The position numbers were made by a program, and so were the translations under genes. Below the pieces are notes generated by a model. The model had not been told where the DNA came from. It did no database searches and worked only from the letters and a program-made list of their open reading frames with translations. Positions 45,060 through 53,557 of a stretch of 64,000 nt of DNA are shown one piece after another. Source of the DNA: Mesorhizobium sophorae. Its GTDB lineage: Bacteria > Pseudomonadota > Alphaproteobacteria > Rhizobiales > Rhizobiaceae. The stretch spans positions 186,001 to 250,000 of the forward strand of contig NZ_NNRI01000013.1 of NCBI RefSeq assembly GCF_002270415.1, read 5' to 3'. Every line of letters starts with the position of its first letter. The stretch's first letter is position 1.

Positions 45060-46028
45060 TCAGGCGACCCGGTCGGGGACCGGGCGACCCTCGAAAAAGG
45101 CGGTCAGGTTCTCCACTACCTTCATGCCCATTGCCACCCGCGTTTCCTCGGTCGCACTCCCGAGATGCGGCAACAGCACCACGTTCTCCAACCGCTTCAG
45201 CGCCTCCGGAACGGCCGGCTCGTCGGCAAAGACGTCGAGACCCGCCCCAGCGATCTCGCGCCTTTCCAGTGCACCGATCAGGGCATCCTGGTCGACAACG
45301 TCGCCGCGCGCCGTGTTGATCAGGAACGCGTCGCTTTTCATGGACCGCAAGCTTCGGGCATTGATGAGATGTCGGTTTTCCGCGCCGCCCGGACAGTGCA
45401 GCGACACGAAATCGGATGCAGTGAGCACATCTTCCAGGGTTGGCATCTGCGCCGCGCCCATGGCGCGCGTCTCGTCATCATCGACCGGGGACCGATTGAA
45501 GAACACGATGTTCATACCGAAGCCGAAATGCGCGCGCCTGGCTGTCGCCTTGCCGATGCGCCCCATGCCGACAATACCCAAGGTTTTGCCAGACACCTTC
45601 GCTCCGGCCATATGGGTTGGCGACCAGCCGCGCCACTCTCCGGCCCGCAACTGCCGCTCGCCCTCACCAGTTCGGCGCGCGACAGCCAACAGCAAGCTGA
45701 GGGCGAGGTCGGCGGTGCAATCGGTCAGCACGCCCGGAGTGTTGGTCACGACGATGTCGCGGTCGCGGGCTGCCGCGACATCGATATGGCTGAAGCCGAC
45801 GCCGAAATTGGCAATGATCCGGGTGCGGGCCGTGTTCTCGGGAAACACCGCACCAGGCAAGCGGTCGCTGACCGTTGCCAGGATCGCGTCAAAATTCGCG
45901 AATGCCGATGTCATTGCGGCAGGGCTCAGCGGCGTATCGCTGGGGTTGAGCGTCGTGTCGAAGCGCTCGGCGAGGATCGCTTCAACGGGGGCCGGCCATC
46001 TCCGGGTGACAATCAAACGCGGTTTCAT
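45060..46028 (-). CDS. hprA: Hydroxypyruvate/glyoxylate reductase (D-2-hydroxyacid dehydrogenase)
   Basis: This 322-residue dehydrogenase reduces hydroxypyruvate to D-glycerate in the serine cycle. It has the nucleotide site LGIVGMGRIGKATA (about 150-163) and the catalytic residues R241 (NTARGDVVD), E270 (FADEPAVPE) and H288 (LLPHLGSATEETR). The family alone cannot separate hydroxypyruvate from glyoxylate as substrate; placement between mtkB and ppc supports the serine-cycle role. Confidence 0.88.
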   Translation of the reverse strand: MKPRLIVTRRWPAPVEAILAERFDTTLNPSDTPLSPAAMTSAFANFDAILATVSDRLPGAVFPENTARTRIIANFGVGFSHIDVAAARDRDIVVTNTPGVLTDCTADLALSLLLAVARRTGEGERQLRAGEWRGWSPTHMAGAKVSGKTLGIVGMGRIGKATARRAHFGFGMNIVFFNRSPVDDDETRAMGAAQMPTLEDVLTASDFVSLHCPGGAENRHLINARSLRSMKSDAFLINTARGDVVDQDALIGALERREIAGAGLDVFADEPAVPEALKRLENVVLLPHLGSATEETRVAMGMKVVENLTAFFEGRPVPDRVA

Positions 46029-46105
46029 CGAATTTCCTGCCGATCGATGGGCCGCGATGCATCCGCCGACCCGAAACAGACTTCACATCTTGCGCCATGC
46101 GACCG

Positions 46106-47005
46106 TCAGGCCGCCTTCTTCATCCCGGCCAGGGTATCGGCAACGACCTCCCCGAAGGACGATGGCGTCGGCACGATGACGACGCCGGCCTCTTTGAGGA
46201 TTTCGACCTTTTCCTGCGCCGACTCGCCGAACGCCGATATGATGGCGCCGGCATGGCCCATGCGTCGGCCCTTCGGCGCGGAAAGCCCGGCGATGTAGGC
46301 GATCAGCGGCTTGCGCATGTTGTCGCGCGCCCAGATCGCGGCTTCCGCCTCCTGCGGTCCGCCGATCTCGCCGATCATGACCACGGCATCGGTTTCGTCG
46401 TCCTGTTCGAACAGCTTCAGCATGTCCTTGAAGGACGAACCGTTGATCGGATCGCCACCGATGCCGACGCTGGTCGAGACACCGATGCCCAGCGCCTTCA
46501 TCTGCGAGGCGGCCTCATAGCCGAGCGTGCCCGAGCGCCCGACGATGCCGACGCGGCCGGGAAGATAGATGCTGCCCGGCATGATGCCCATCAGTGCCTG
46601 TCCGGGCGTGATCATGCCGGCGCAGTTCGGCCCGATCAGCCGCATGCGGTCCTCGAAACGGTAGCGAAGCATGTAGCGCTTCACCTGCATCATGTCCTGC
46701 GAGGGGATGCCGTCGGTGATGCAGACGCATAGCTTTATGCCGGCATCGGCGGCTTCCATGATCGAATCGGCGGCGAAAGGCGGCGGCACGAAGACGATGC
46801 TCGCTTCGGCACGGGTTTCGCGAACGGCGCCCTTGACGGTGTTGAAGACCGGCAGGCCGAGATGCTTCTGACCGCCCTTGCCGGGCGTCACGCCGCCGAC
46901 GAGCTTGGTGCCGTAGCGCTTCATGTCTTCGGCATGGAAGCTGCCGATCTTGCCGGTGAAGCCCTGGACGATGACCCGCGTGCCGCGGTTGAGCAGGATT
47001 GCCAT
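46106..47005 (-). CDS. mtkB: Malate--CoA ligase subunit alpha (malate thiokinase)
   Basis: This is the CoA-binding subunit of malate thiokinase, which makes malyl-CoA from malate, CoA and ATP. It is homologous to succinyl-CoA synthetase alpha. The 299-residue protein has VIVQGFTGKIGSFHAEDM, LIGPNCAGMITPGQ, and the phosphohistidine region KGRRMGHAGAI (H251). I prefer malate thiokinase over succinyl-CoA synthetase because the neighbours are malyl-CoA lyase and serine-glyoxylate transaminase rather than sucA/mdh. Confidence 0.9.
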   Translation of the reverse strand: MAILLNRGTRVIVQGFTGKIGSFHAEDMKRYGTKLVGGVTPGKGGQKHLGLPVFNTVKGAVRETRAEASIVFVPPPFAADSIMEAADAGIKLCVCITDGIPSQDMMQVKRYMLRYRFEDRMRLIGPNCAGMITPGQALMGIMPGSIYLPGRVGIVGRSGTLGYEAASQMKALGIGVSTSVGIGGDPINGSSFKDMLKLFEQDDETDAVVMIGEIGGPQEAEAAIWARDNMRKPLIAYIAGLSAPKGRRMGHAGAIISAFGESAQEKVEILKEAGVVIVPTPSSFGEVVADTLAGMKKAA

Positions 47006-47018
47006 ATTCTTAGCTCCC

Positions 47019-48203
47019 TCAGCTTGCTTTTTTGAGCGTTGCCGAACGCCACGCGGCGACGGCTTTTTCGGCGGCTTCCGCCAGCGTTTCGGCGACGATC
47101 ACCGCCTCGCCGGAATCGGCCAGGATGCGGCGCCCTTCCTCGACCTTGGTGCCGGCAAGCCGCACCACCAGGGGGACGTTGACGCCGACTTCGCGGATCG
47201 CCTTGACGACGCCTTCGGCGACCCAGTCGCAACGGTTGATGCCGGCGAAGATGTTGACCAGGATGGTCTCGACATTCTTGTCGCCAAGCACGGCGCGGAA
47301 CGATTTCGCGACCCGCTCCGGCGAGGCGCCGCCGCCGATGTCGAGGAAGTTCGCCGGCTCGCCGCCGGCGATCTTGATCATGTCCATCGTCGCCATGGCG
47401 AGACCGGCGCCGTTGATGATGCAGCCGATATTGCCGTCGAGACCGACATAGGAGAGGCCCCGGTCGCTGGCGAAGGTCTCACGCGGGTCTTCCTGGCTCT
47501 TGTCGCGCAGCTCGGAGATCTCCGGCCGCCGGAACAACGCATTCTCGTCGAACGACATCTTGGCGTCGAGCGCGACGAGGTTGCCGTCGCGGGTCACCAC
47601 CAGCGGATTGATCTCCAGCATCGAGGCGTCGTAGTCGCGGAACACCTGGTAGCAGCTGAAGATGGTTTCGGTCGCCTTGCCGATCAGGTTCTGGTCCAGG
47701 CCGAGCCCGAAGGCTATCTCGCGCGCCTGGAAGCGCTGCATGCCGACGCCCGGATCGACCGTGGTCCGGATGATGGAATCCGGCGCCCTCTCGACAATAT
47801 CCTCGATCTCCATGCCGCCGGCGGCCGACGCCACGATCATGACGCGCTCCTCCTTGCGGTCGAGAACGAAGCCGACATAGAGCTCCTGCGCGATGTCGAC
47901 GGCCTCCTCGAGATAGAGCCGCGATATCAGCTTGCCTCGCGGGCCGGTCTGCTGGGTCACGAGCTTGCGGCCGAGCATTGCTTCGGCCGCGTTGGAGATC
48001 TCCTCGTCATTGGCGCAGAGCTTGATGCCACCGGCCTTGCCGCGGGCACCGGAATGAACCTGCGCCTTGAGAACCCATTTGCCGCCGCCGATCTCGCGCG
48101 CCCGATAGGTTGCCTGCTCGGGGCTGTAGGCCAGGCCGCCGCGCGGAACATGAACCCCATGGCGGGCAAGCAGTTCCTTGGCCTGGTATTCGTGAATGTC
48201 CAT
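47019..48203 (-). CDS. mtkA: Malate--CoA ligase subunit beta (malate thiokinase)
   Basis: This is the ATP-grasp subunit of malate thiokinase, 394 residues. Signatures are MDIHEYQAKELLARHGV, VLKAQVHSGARGKAGGIKL, ASMLEINPLVVT and VNIFAGINRCDWVAEG. ATG at 48203 has GGAGGA six bases upstream, and it ends 13 bases before mtkB. An earlier in-frame ATG would add five residues. It is the partner of mtkB. Confidence 0.92.
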   Translation of the reverse strand: MDIHEYQAKELLARHGVHVPRGGLAYSPEQATYRAREIGGGKWVLKAQVHSGARGKAGGIKLCANDEEISNAAEAMLGRKLVTQQTGPRGKLISRLYLEEAVDIAQELYVGFVLDRKEERVMIVASAAGGMEIEDIVERAPDSIIRTTVDPGVGMQRFQAREIAFGLGLDQNLIGKATETIFSCYQVFRDYDASMLEINPLVVTRDGNLVALDAKMSFDENALFRRPEISELRDKSQEDPRETFASDRGLSYVGLDGNIGCIINGAGLAMATMDMIKIAGGEPANFLDIGGGASPERVAKSFRAVLGDKNVETILVNIFAGINRCDWVAEGVVKAIREVGVNVPLVVRLAGTKVEEGRRILADSGEAVIVAETLAEAAEKAVAAWRSATLKKAS

Positions 48204-48224
48204 TTTTTGTCCTCCCAAGAGCCT

Positions 48225-49187
48225 TCAGTGCGTGGCGGCGTGCGCCTGGCCAGCGCGTTCGATTGCTTCGTTGACCACCAGCACATTGCGCGCCATGCGT
48301 TCCGACGCCGCGTCGATCATCTTGCCTTCGAGCGCCGCCGCGCCTTTTCCGAGCGCCTCCGCTTCCTTGAGCACTTCCAGGATGCGCCTGGCGCGGACGA
48401 CCTCCTTTTCAGGCGGCGAGAACACGGTGTTGGCAAGCGCTATCTGCGAGGGGTGGATCGCCCATTTGCCTTCGATGCCAAGTGCCGCCGCGCGCCTTGC
48501 CGCAGCCGTGTAGCCCTCGGGGTCCGAGAAGTCGCCGAACGGCCCGTCGATGGCGCGCAGGCCGTAGGCCCTGCAGGCAACGGTCATCCGCGACAGGGCG
48601 AAATGCCACTGGTCGCCCGGATAGTCGGGATTGAGGCCGCCGATGTTGACGGTGCGCGCCTTGTTGCTGGCGGCATAGTCGGCGACGCCGAAATGCATCG
48701 CCTCCAGGCGGCCGGGCGTGGCGGCGATCGCCTCGACATTGGCCATGCCGAGCGCCGTCTCGATGAGGGCTTCGAGGCCGACGCGGGTCTTGTAGCCCTT
48801 GGCCATCTCGATCTGGTTGACCATGGCCTCGACCATATAGAGATCGGCGGGAACGCCGACCTTCGGCACCAGGATGGTGTCCAGCCGGTCGCCGGCCTGT
48901 TCCATCACGTCGACCACGTCGCGGTACATGTAGTGCGTGTCGAGGCCGTTGATGCGTACCGAAACGGTCTTGCCCTTGGCGCGCCAGTCGATGTCGTTGA
49001 GCGCCTGGATGATGTTCTTGCGGGCGCGTTCCTTGTCCGGCGGGGCGACCGCATCCTCGATGTCGAGGAAGACGAAATCGGCGGCGCTGTTGGCCGCCTT
49101 TTCGATCATCTCCGGGCTGGAGCCGGGAACCGCGAGTTCGCTGCGCTGCAGCCTGAGTTTTTTGAGATGGTTGATCGTGTGGCTCAT
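48225..49187 (-). CDS. mcl: Malyl-CoA lyase (HpcH/HpaI family CoA-ester lyase)
   Basis: This lyase splits malyl-CoA into acetyl-CoA and glyoxylate. The 320-residue TIM-barrel protein shows RSELAVPGSSPEMIEKAANS, FVFLDIEDAVAPPDKERAR, VRINGLDTHYMYRDV and the C-terminal GKWAIHPSQIALANTVFSP. ATG 49187 has GAGGAA upstream. It could also act on beta-methylmalyl-CoA, but the mtkAB and sga neighbours point to the serine cycle. Confidence 0.93.
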   Translation of the reverse strand: MSHTINHLKKLRLQRSELAVPGSSPEMIEKAANSAADFVFLDIEDAVAPPDKERARKNIIQALNDIDWRAKGKTVSVRINGLDTHYMYRDVVDVMEQAGDRLDTILVPKVGVPADLYMVEAMVNQIEMAKGYKTRVGLEALIETALGMANVEAIAATPGRLEAMHFGVADYAASNKARTVNIGGLNPDYPGDQWHFALSRMTVACRAYGLRAIDGPFGDFSDPEGYTAAARRAAALGIEGKWAIHPSQIALANTVFSPPEKEVVRARRILEVLKEAEALGKGAAALEGKMIDAASERMARNVLVVNEAIERAGQAHAATH

Positions 49188-49200
49188 GGTCGCGTTCCTC

Positions 49201-50391
49201 TCACGCCGCTTCGGCGACGGGTACCTCGGCCGAGGCACGGAAGTGCTGGATGGCGGCGCCGACGCCCGAACCTGGCGCCAGCCGGACGCCGCAATCGAGC
49301 AGCGCCATTTCCGCCGCCGACAGCGAGGCAAGCACCATCACCTCGTTCAGCCAGCCGAGATGGCCGATGCGGAAGACCTTGCCGAGCACCTTGTTGAGAC
49401 CGCCTCCGAGCGAGGTCCGGTAGCTCTGGTAGGCGCGCTTGACGACGTCGCCGCTGTCGATGCCTTCCGGCACCAGGATGGCGCTGACGGTGTCGGAGTG
49501 CCATTTCGGCGCCTTGGCGCAAAGCTTCAGGCCCCAGGCGTCGACCGCCTTGCGCACGCCTTCGGCCAGGCGATGATGGCGGGCGAAGATGTTGTCGAGC
49601 CCTTCCTCGGCGATCAGGTCGAGCGAGGCGCGCAGTCCGCGCAGCAGTTGCGTCGCCGGCGTGTAGGGGAAATAGCCGGCGTCGTTGGTGCGGATCATGT
49701 CCTCGAACGAGAAGAAGCAGCGGCGGTGAGTCGCGACCCTGGAAGCGGCCAGCGCTTTCTTGCTGACCGAGAGGAAGCCGAGGCCGGCGGGCAGCATGAA
49801 GCCTTTCTGCGAGCCGCTGACGGCGCAGTCGACACCCCATTCTTCCTGACGGAAGTCGATCGAGCCAATCGACGACACACCGTCGACAAAGAGCAGCGCT
49901 GGGTGGTTCGCCGCGTCGAGTATGGCTCGGCAGCCTGCGACATCGCTGGTGACGCCAGTGGCGGTCTCGTTCTGCGTGCAGAAGATTGCCTTGATGCGGT
50001 GTGCCTTGTCGGCCTTCAGTCTTTCTGCGTAGAGGTCGAGCGGCACGCCGGTTCCCCACTCGCAGTCGATCACGTCGACCTCGAGGCCGAGGCGCTCGGC
50101 CATGTCGACCCACAGATGCGAGAACTGTCCGAAGCGCGACATCAGCACGCGATCACCGGGGCTGAGCACATTGGTCATCGCCGCCTCCCAGGCGCCGGTG
50201 CCCGACGACGGGTAGATGAAGACGCGGCCGGTTTCGTTCTTGAAGACTTTTTTGATGTCCTCGAACAGCGGCAGCGTGAAATCAGGAAACGATCCGGCGC
50301 GCATGTCCTCCATCGGGAGGTTCATCGCTTGCCGGACCTGCTCCGGAATGTTGGTGGGTCCTGGAATAAAAAGGTGGGTGAACCCAGCCAT
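49201..50391 (-). CDS. sgaA: Serine--glyoxylate aminotransferase
   Basis: This PLP enzyme converts serine and glyoxylate to hydroxypyruvate and glycine. The 396-residue fold-type I protein has the start LFIPGPTNIPEQVRQAM, YPSSGTGAWEAAMTN, the DGVSSIGSIDF aspartate, and the PLP lysine K196 in SGSQKGFMLPAGLG. The ATG at 50391 is preceded by CGGAGGAG. It is the first gene of the cluster, and its upstream region carries three GGGTA-type repeats. Confidence 0.94.
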   Translation of the reverse strand: MAGFTHLFIPGPTNIPEQVRQAMNLPMEDMRAGSFPDFTLPLFEDIKKVFKNETGRVFIYPSSGTGAWEAAMTNVLSPGDRVLMSRFGQFSHLWVDMAERLGLEVDVIDCEWGTGVPLDLYAERLKADKAHRIKAIFCTQNETATGVTSDVAGCRAILDAANHPALLFVDGVSSIGSIDFRQEEWGVDCAVSGSQKGFMLPAGLGFLSVSKKALAASRVATHRRCFFSFEDMIRTNDAGYFPYTPATQLLRGLRASLDLIAEEGLDNIFARHHRLAEGVRKAVDAWGLKLCAKAPKWHSDTVSAILVPEGIDSGDVVKRAYQSYRTSLGGGLNKVLGKVFRIGHLGWLNEVMVLASLSAAEMALLDCGVRLAPGSGVGAAIQHFRASAEVPVAEAA

Positions 50392-50498
50392 GCGTGAACT
50401 CCTCCGAAGTTAAAGATTTGTGGAGGGAGTGTCGTTTGGAAGGCGAGGGGCAACAACACCTTGGTGGGTAAGTTCTCGCCGCGCGCGGGTGGGGCGAG

Positions 50499-50535
50499 CC
50501 TACCCGCTCGGCCTACCCGGTCGCCTTACCCGACA
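50499..50535. repeat. Three tandem 12-base repeats upstream of sgaA
   Basis: CCTACCCGCTCG (50499-50510), CCTACCCGGTCG (50512-50523) and CCTTACCCGACA (50524-50535) form near-perfect direct repeats at 12-13-base spacing. They lie about 110-145 bases upstream of the sgaA start and overlap the last codons of the regulator gene. They could be operator sites. Confidence 0.6.
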
Positions 50536-51230
50536 GGCTGCTTGGGACTGCGACGCTTCTCGCTCGAATAGAGCGCGACGGCCATTGCCCGATTGCGGAC
50601 GTCAAGCTTGTCATAGAGATTCTTGAGGTGATACTTCACCGTATTCTCGGAAATTCCCGTGCGCGTTGCGATCTGAAGGTTGGTCCAGCCGTCGGAAAGC
50701 ACCGCCAGCAGTTCGCGCTCGCGAACCGTTAGCTGGGCCAAAGGCGTATCGTTGACCTTGTTGATGTCGATGTAGGGGATGCAGATGCGGCCGTGCGCGA
50801 CGGCCAGGATCGTCTCGAAGATGATATGCGGATCGTCGAACTGGAAGCAGTAGCCTTGAGCACCGAGTCGCACGCACTGCTTCAAGATGCCGATGTCGTG
50901 GTCGTTGGAGAACACCGTGATGCGCACATCGAGCTTGCGGCTCTGGACCTCGGCCAGCACATCCGCGCCGTCCATGTCGGCGAGCCTCCAGCCGATGACA
51001 GCGACATCGAACGTGGTCTTTCCTGCCAGGTCCAGGAGTTGCCTGCCGCTCTGCACGGCGCTCAGCAATTCGAAACGTCCGTCGCATTCCAGCATTTCGC
51101 GGAGCGCCGATATGACAAGCGGATTGCGCTCGGCGACAACGACGCGAATGCGTTGCTGTCCTGATGTGGCCTCGTTCGTTCTCGCCGACCTTGCGTTCAA
51201 GGGCTTCCGTTCTGGACCGGTTGCGGGCAT
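50526..51230 (-). CDS. LuxR-family regulator with degenerate receiver domain
   Basis: This 234-residue protein has an N-terminal receiver-like domain (about 27-145) and a C-terminal LuxR/GerE helix-turn-helix (about 166-222: LTVRERELLAVLSDGWTNLQ, ISENTVKYHLKNLYDKL). Key receiver residues are missing: the acidic pair aligns with E34-R35, the phospho-acceptor aspartate with G80 (VAVIGWRLADMDG), and the conserved lysine with Q130. S108 is kept. It therefore should not be phosphorylated normally. Its position upstream of the serine-cycle genes on the same strand suggests it controls them. No histidine kinase gene lies nearby. Start ATG 51230 is moderate. Confidence 0.88.
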   Translation of the reverse strand: MPATGPERKPLNARSARTNEATSGQQRIRVVVAERNPLVISALREMLECDGRFELLSAVQSGRQLLDLAGKTTFDVAVIGWRLADMDGADVLAEVQSRKLDVRITVFSNDHDIGILKQCVRLGAQGYCFQFDDPHIIFETILAVAHGRICIPYIDINKVNDTPLAQLTVRERELLAVLSDGWTNLQIATRTGISENTVKYHLKNLYDKLDVRNRAMAVALYSSEKRRSPKQPVG

Positions 51231-51596
51231 GGGCGGATCCGGCTGGTATCCGGACCCTATGCCATGACAATCGCCGCAACCGCGCAGGAGTGCTCTTTCC
51301 CCAGCGACATGCGCTGTCGCGCCATCTGAACCGGTATCCTGTTGGTTTTGACGCGATCGGCATTGTCAGCCCAGGGCTCGGCGATGTCCGCCTCTCGCGA
51401 AGTCAGGCCGGTAGGAGAAGCGCGCATTTCGTTTGATATTCCGTGCGTTAGGACCATAGGTTCCCAAATCGAATCGTGTTGCCGCGCGATCCCTGGATTG
51501 AGCGGCGAATTCTCCCCAAAAGCGGTTTCCACTTTTGGGTCCGATGCTCTAGACCTGAGACGCACCTTTTCCGGATTGCGATGGCGGGAGGCGCTG
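51231..51596. other. Divergent intergenic region between the regulator and mgtE
   Basis: This 366-base gap holds a palindrome at 51515-51539, where CCCAAAAG pairs with CTTTTGGG, followed by the GGTCCGATGCTCTAG block that I associate with dispersed Mesorhizobium repeats. No clear promoter, magnesium riboswitch or small gene could be supported. Confidence 0.5.
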
Positions 51597-53015
51597 ATGG
51601 AAGGCCAGGACGAACGGACGACCGGCGCCAGGGCCGCTGAAGACGCCCACGCCGATATTTATGGCGAGGATGGCGCCGTCCTTTCGTCCTTCCTTGCCCA
51701 GATCGGCGCGGCGATCGCCGACCGCGACACGCTCACGCTCAAGCATGAAGTCAACCACCTGCACCAGTCGGAGCTCGGCGACCTGCTCGAGGCTCTGCAT
51801 CCCGAACAGCGCCGCGCGCTGGTGGACTTGTTGGGCGCCGATTTCGACTTCTCCGCGCTGACCGAGGTCGACGAGGCGATCCGTATGGAGATCGTCGACA
51901 ATCTGCCCAATGCGCAGATCGCCCAGGCGGTGCAGGAGCTCGATTCCGACGACGCGGTCTACATTCTCGAAGACCTCGAAAAGGAAGACCAGGACGAGAT
52001 CCTGTCGCAACTGCCGTTCACCGAACGGATCAGGCTGCGCCGCTCGCTCGACTATCCGGAAGAGACGGCCGGCCGCCGCATGCAGACCGAGTTCGTGGCG
52101 GTGCCGCCGTTCTGGACGATCGGCCAGACCATCGACTACATGCGCGAGGACAAGAACCTGCCTGAGCGCTTCAGCCAGATCTTCGTCATCGATCCGACCT
52201 TCAAGCTGCTCGGCGCCATCGACCTCGACCAGATCCTGCGCACCAAGCGCGCGGTCAAGGTCGAGGAGGTCATGCATGAGACGCGGCACGCCATTCCCGC
52301 CACCATGGACCAGGAAGAGGCGGCGCGGGAATTCGAACAGTATGACCTTCTGTCTGCCGCCGTTGTCGACGAGAACGAACGGCTGGTCGGCGTGCTGACC
52401 ATCGACGACGTCGTCGACGTCATACAGCAGGAAGCGGAAGAAGATCTCCTGCGCATGGGCGGCGTCGGTGACGAAGAGCTCTCCGACAGCATCCTTTCGA
52501 CCTCGCGCTCGCGCGTTCCGTGGCTGCTGGTCAACCTCTTGACCGCATTCCTGGCGGCTTCGGTGATTGGCCTGTTCGACCGCACGATCGAGCATATCGT
52601 GGCGCTGGCGGTGCTGATGCCGATCGTCGCCGGCATGGGTGGCAATGCCGGCTCGCAGACCATGACCGTCACCGTGCGCGCGCTGGCGACCAAGGATATC
52701 GATATCTACAATGCCGGCCGCATCATCCGCCGCGAGATGGGTGTCGGCTTCATCAACGGCATCGTCTTTGCCATCCTGATCGGCATTGTCGCCGCGACTT
52801 GGTTCCACGACAACAATCTGGGCGGCATCATCGCGGCGGCGATGATCATCAACATGTTCGCGGCCGCCTTGGCCGGCATCCTGATCCCGCTGCTGCTCGA
52901 CCGTTTCAAGATCGATCCGGCGGTCGCTTCGGCGGTTTTCGTCACCACGGTCACCGATGTCGTCGGCTTCTTTGCCTTTCTCGGCATTGCCACGTGGTGG
53001 TTTGCGGTGCCTTGA
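51597..53015 (+). CDS. mgtE: Magnesium transporter MgtE
   Basis: MgtE is a homodimeric Mg2+ channel. The 472-residue protein has an N-terminal helical MgtE_N domain (about 20-135), two CBS domains (about 140-265, with RFSQIFVIDPTFKLLGAIDL and LLSAAVVDENERLVGVLTID), and five transmembrane helices carrying the selectivity segment PIVAGMGGNAGSQ. ATG 51597 has GGGAGG five bases upstream; the frame is open further 5' without a family match. Confidence 0.95.
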   Translation: MEGQDERTTGARAAEDAHADIYGEDGAVLSSFLAQIGAAIADRDTLTLKHEVNHLHQSELGDLLEALHPEQRRALVDLLGADFDFSALTEVDEAIRMEIVDNLPNAQIAQAVQELDSDDAVYILEDLEKEDQDEILSQLPFTERIRLRRSLDYPEETAGRRMQTEFVAVPPFWTIGQTIDYMREDKNLPERFSQIFVIDPTFKLLGAIDLDQILRTKRAVKVEEVMHETRHAIPATMDQEEAAREFEQYDLLSAAVVDENERLVGVLTIDDVVDVIQQEAEEDLLRMGGVGDEELSDSILSTSRSRVPWLLVNLLTAFLAASVIGLFDRTIEHIVALAVLMPIVAGMGGNAGSQTMTVTVRALATKDIDIYNAGRIIRREMGVGFINGIVFAILIGIVAATWFHDNNLGGIIAAAMIINMFAAALAGILIPLLLDRFKIDPAVASAVFVTTVTDVVGFFAFLGIATWWFAVP

Positions 53016-53040
53016 AGGCGCATCGTGCCCTCAATTGACT

Positions 53041-53050
53041 TTTACGTAAA
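53041..53050. promoter_or_regulatory. Palindromic candidate operator upstream of the MerR gene
   Basis: TTTACGTAAA is a perfect ten-base palindrome directly after a TTGACT -35-like hexamer (53035-53040), about 115 bases upstream of the MerR start. MerR-type regulators often bind such dyads in their own promoter. No convincing -10 was seen. Confidence 0.35.
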
Positions 53051-53164
53051 TGCCGTGCGAGGCTTGCGCGGGGTGCCATGTCGATTCCAGCATGGCATGG
53101 GTTTGGTTCGGGACAGAGGGGGTGCCGCATGGCGATCCCCGGGTTCCGGGGTGTGGGAGTGACA

Positions 53165-53551
53165 ATGCGGGAATATTATTCGATCACCGAACTGACCCGC
53201 GAATTCGACGTGTCGACGCGGACGCTGCGCTTCTATGAGGACGAGGGGCTGGTGCAGCCGGTGCGGCGCGGCCGCACGCGGCTGTTTCGCCCGTCCGACC
53301 GCCACCTCATTCGCCAGATCATGCGGGGAAAACGGCTCGGCTTCTCGATCAACGAGATCCGCGAAATCATCCAGATGTACAAGGAGCCGCCCGGCGAGGT
53401 CGGTCAACTCAAGCTGATGATCAAGCGCATCGAGGAGAAGCGCGAGGACCTGCGGCAGAAGCGCCGGGACCTCGAGGAGACGCTGGCCGAACTCGACCAG
53501 GCTGAGGAATCCTGCGTCGAGCGGCTCGTCGAACTCGGCGTCAACACGTAG
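53165..53551 (+). CDS. MerR-family regulator (LiuR-like)
   Basis: This 128-residue regulator has the MerR winged helix at residues about 3-72 (YYSITELTREFDVSTRTLRF, YEDEGLVQPVRRGRTRLF) and a C-terminal coiled coil (about 75-120) rich in Lys/Glu. No metal-binding cysteine pattern is present. The N-terminus closely resembles the LiuR type that controls branched-chain amino acid/isovalerate breakdown in Proteobacteria, but those genes are not nearby, so the target is uncertain. ATG 53165 is chosen; upstream frame sequence is not family-like. Confidence 0.85.
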   Translation: MREYYSITELTREFDVSTRTLRFYEDEGLVQPVRRGRTRLFRPSDRHLIRQIMRGKRLGFSINEIREIIQMYKEPPGEVGQLKLMIKRIEEKREDLRQKRRDLEETLAELDQAEESCVERLVELGVNT

Positions 53552-53557
53552 CGCTGT

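Noticed and set aside
46106..48203. Succinyl-CoA synthetase sucCD as the identity of the two ligase subunits
   Set aside because: The neighbours are malyl-CoA lyase, serine-glyoxylate transaminase, hydroxypyruvate reductase and PEP carboxylase, which fit malate thiokinase.
46923..49397. An 824-codon plus-strand open frame opposite mtkA and mcl
   Set aside because: It is the mirror of codon bias in the two real minus-strand genes; no ribosome site or recognisable domain.
51231..51596. Possible magnesium riboswitch upstream of mgtE
   Set aside because: No M-box or ykkC-like conserved blocks could be found; only a dispersed palindrome is visible.
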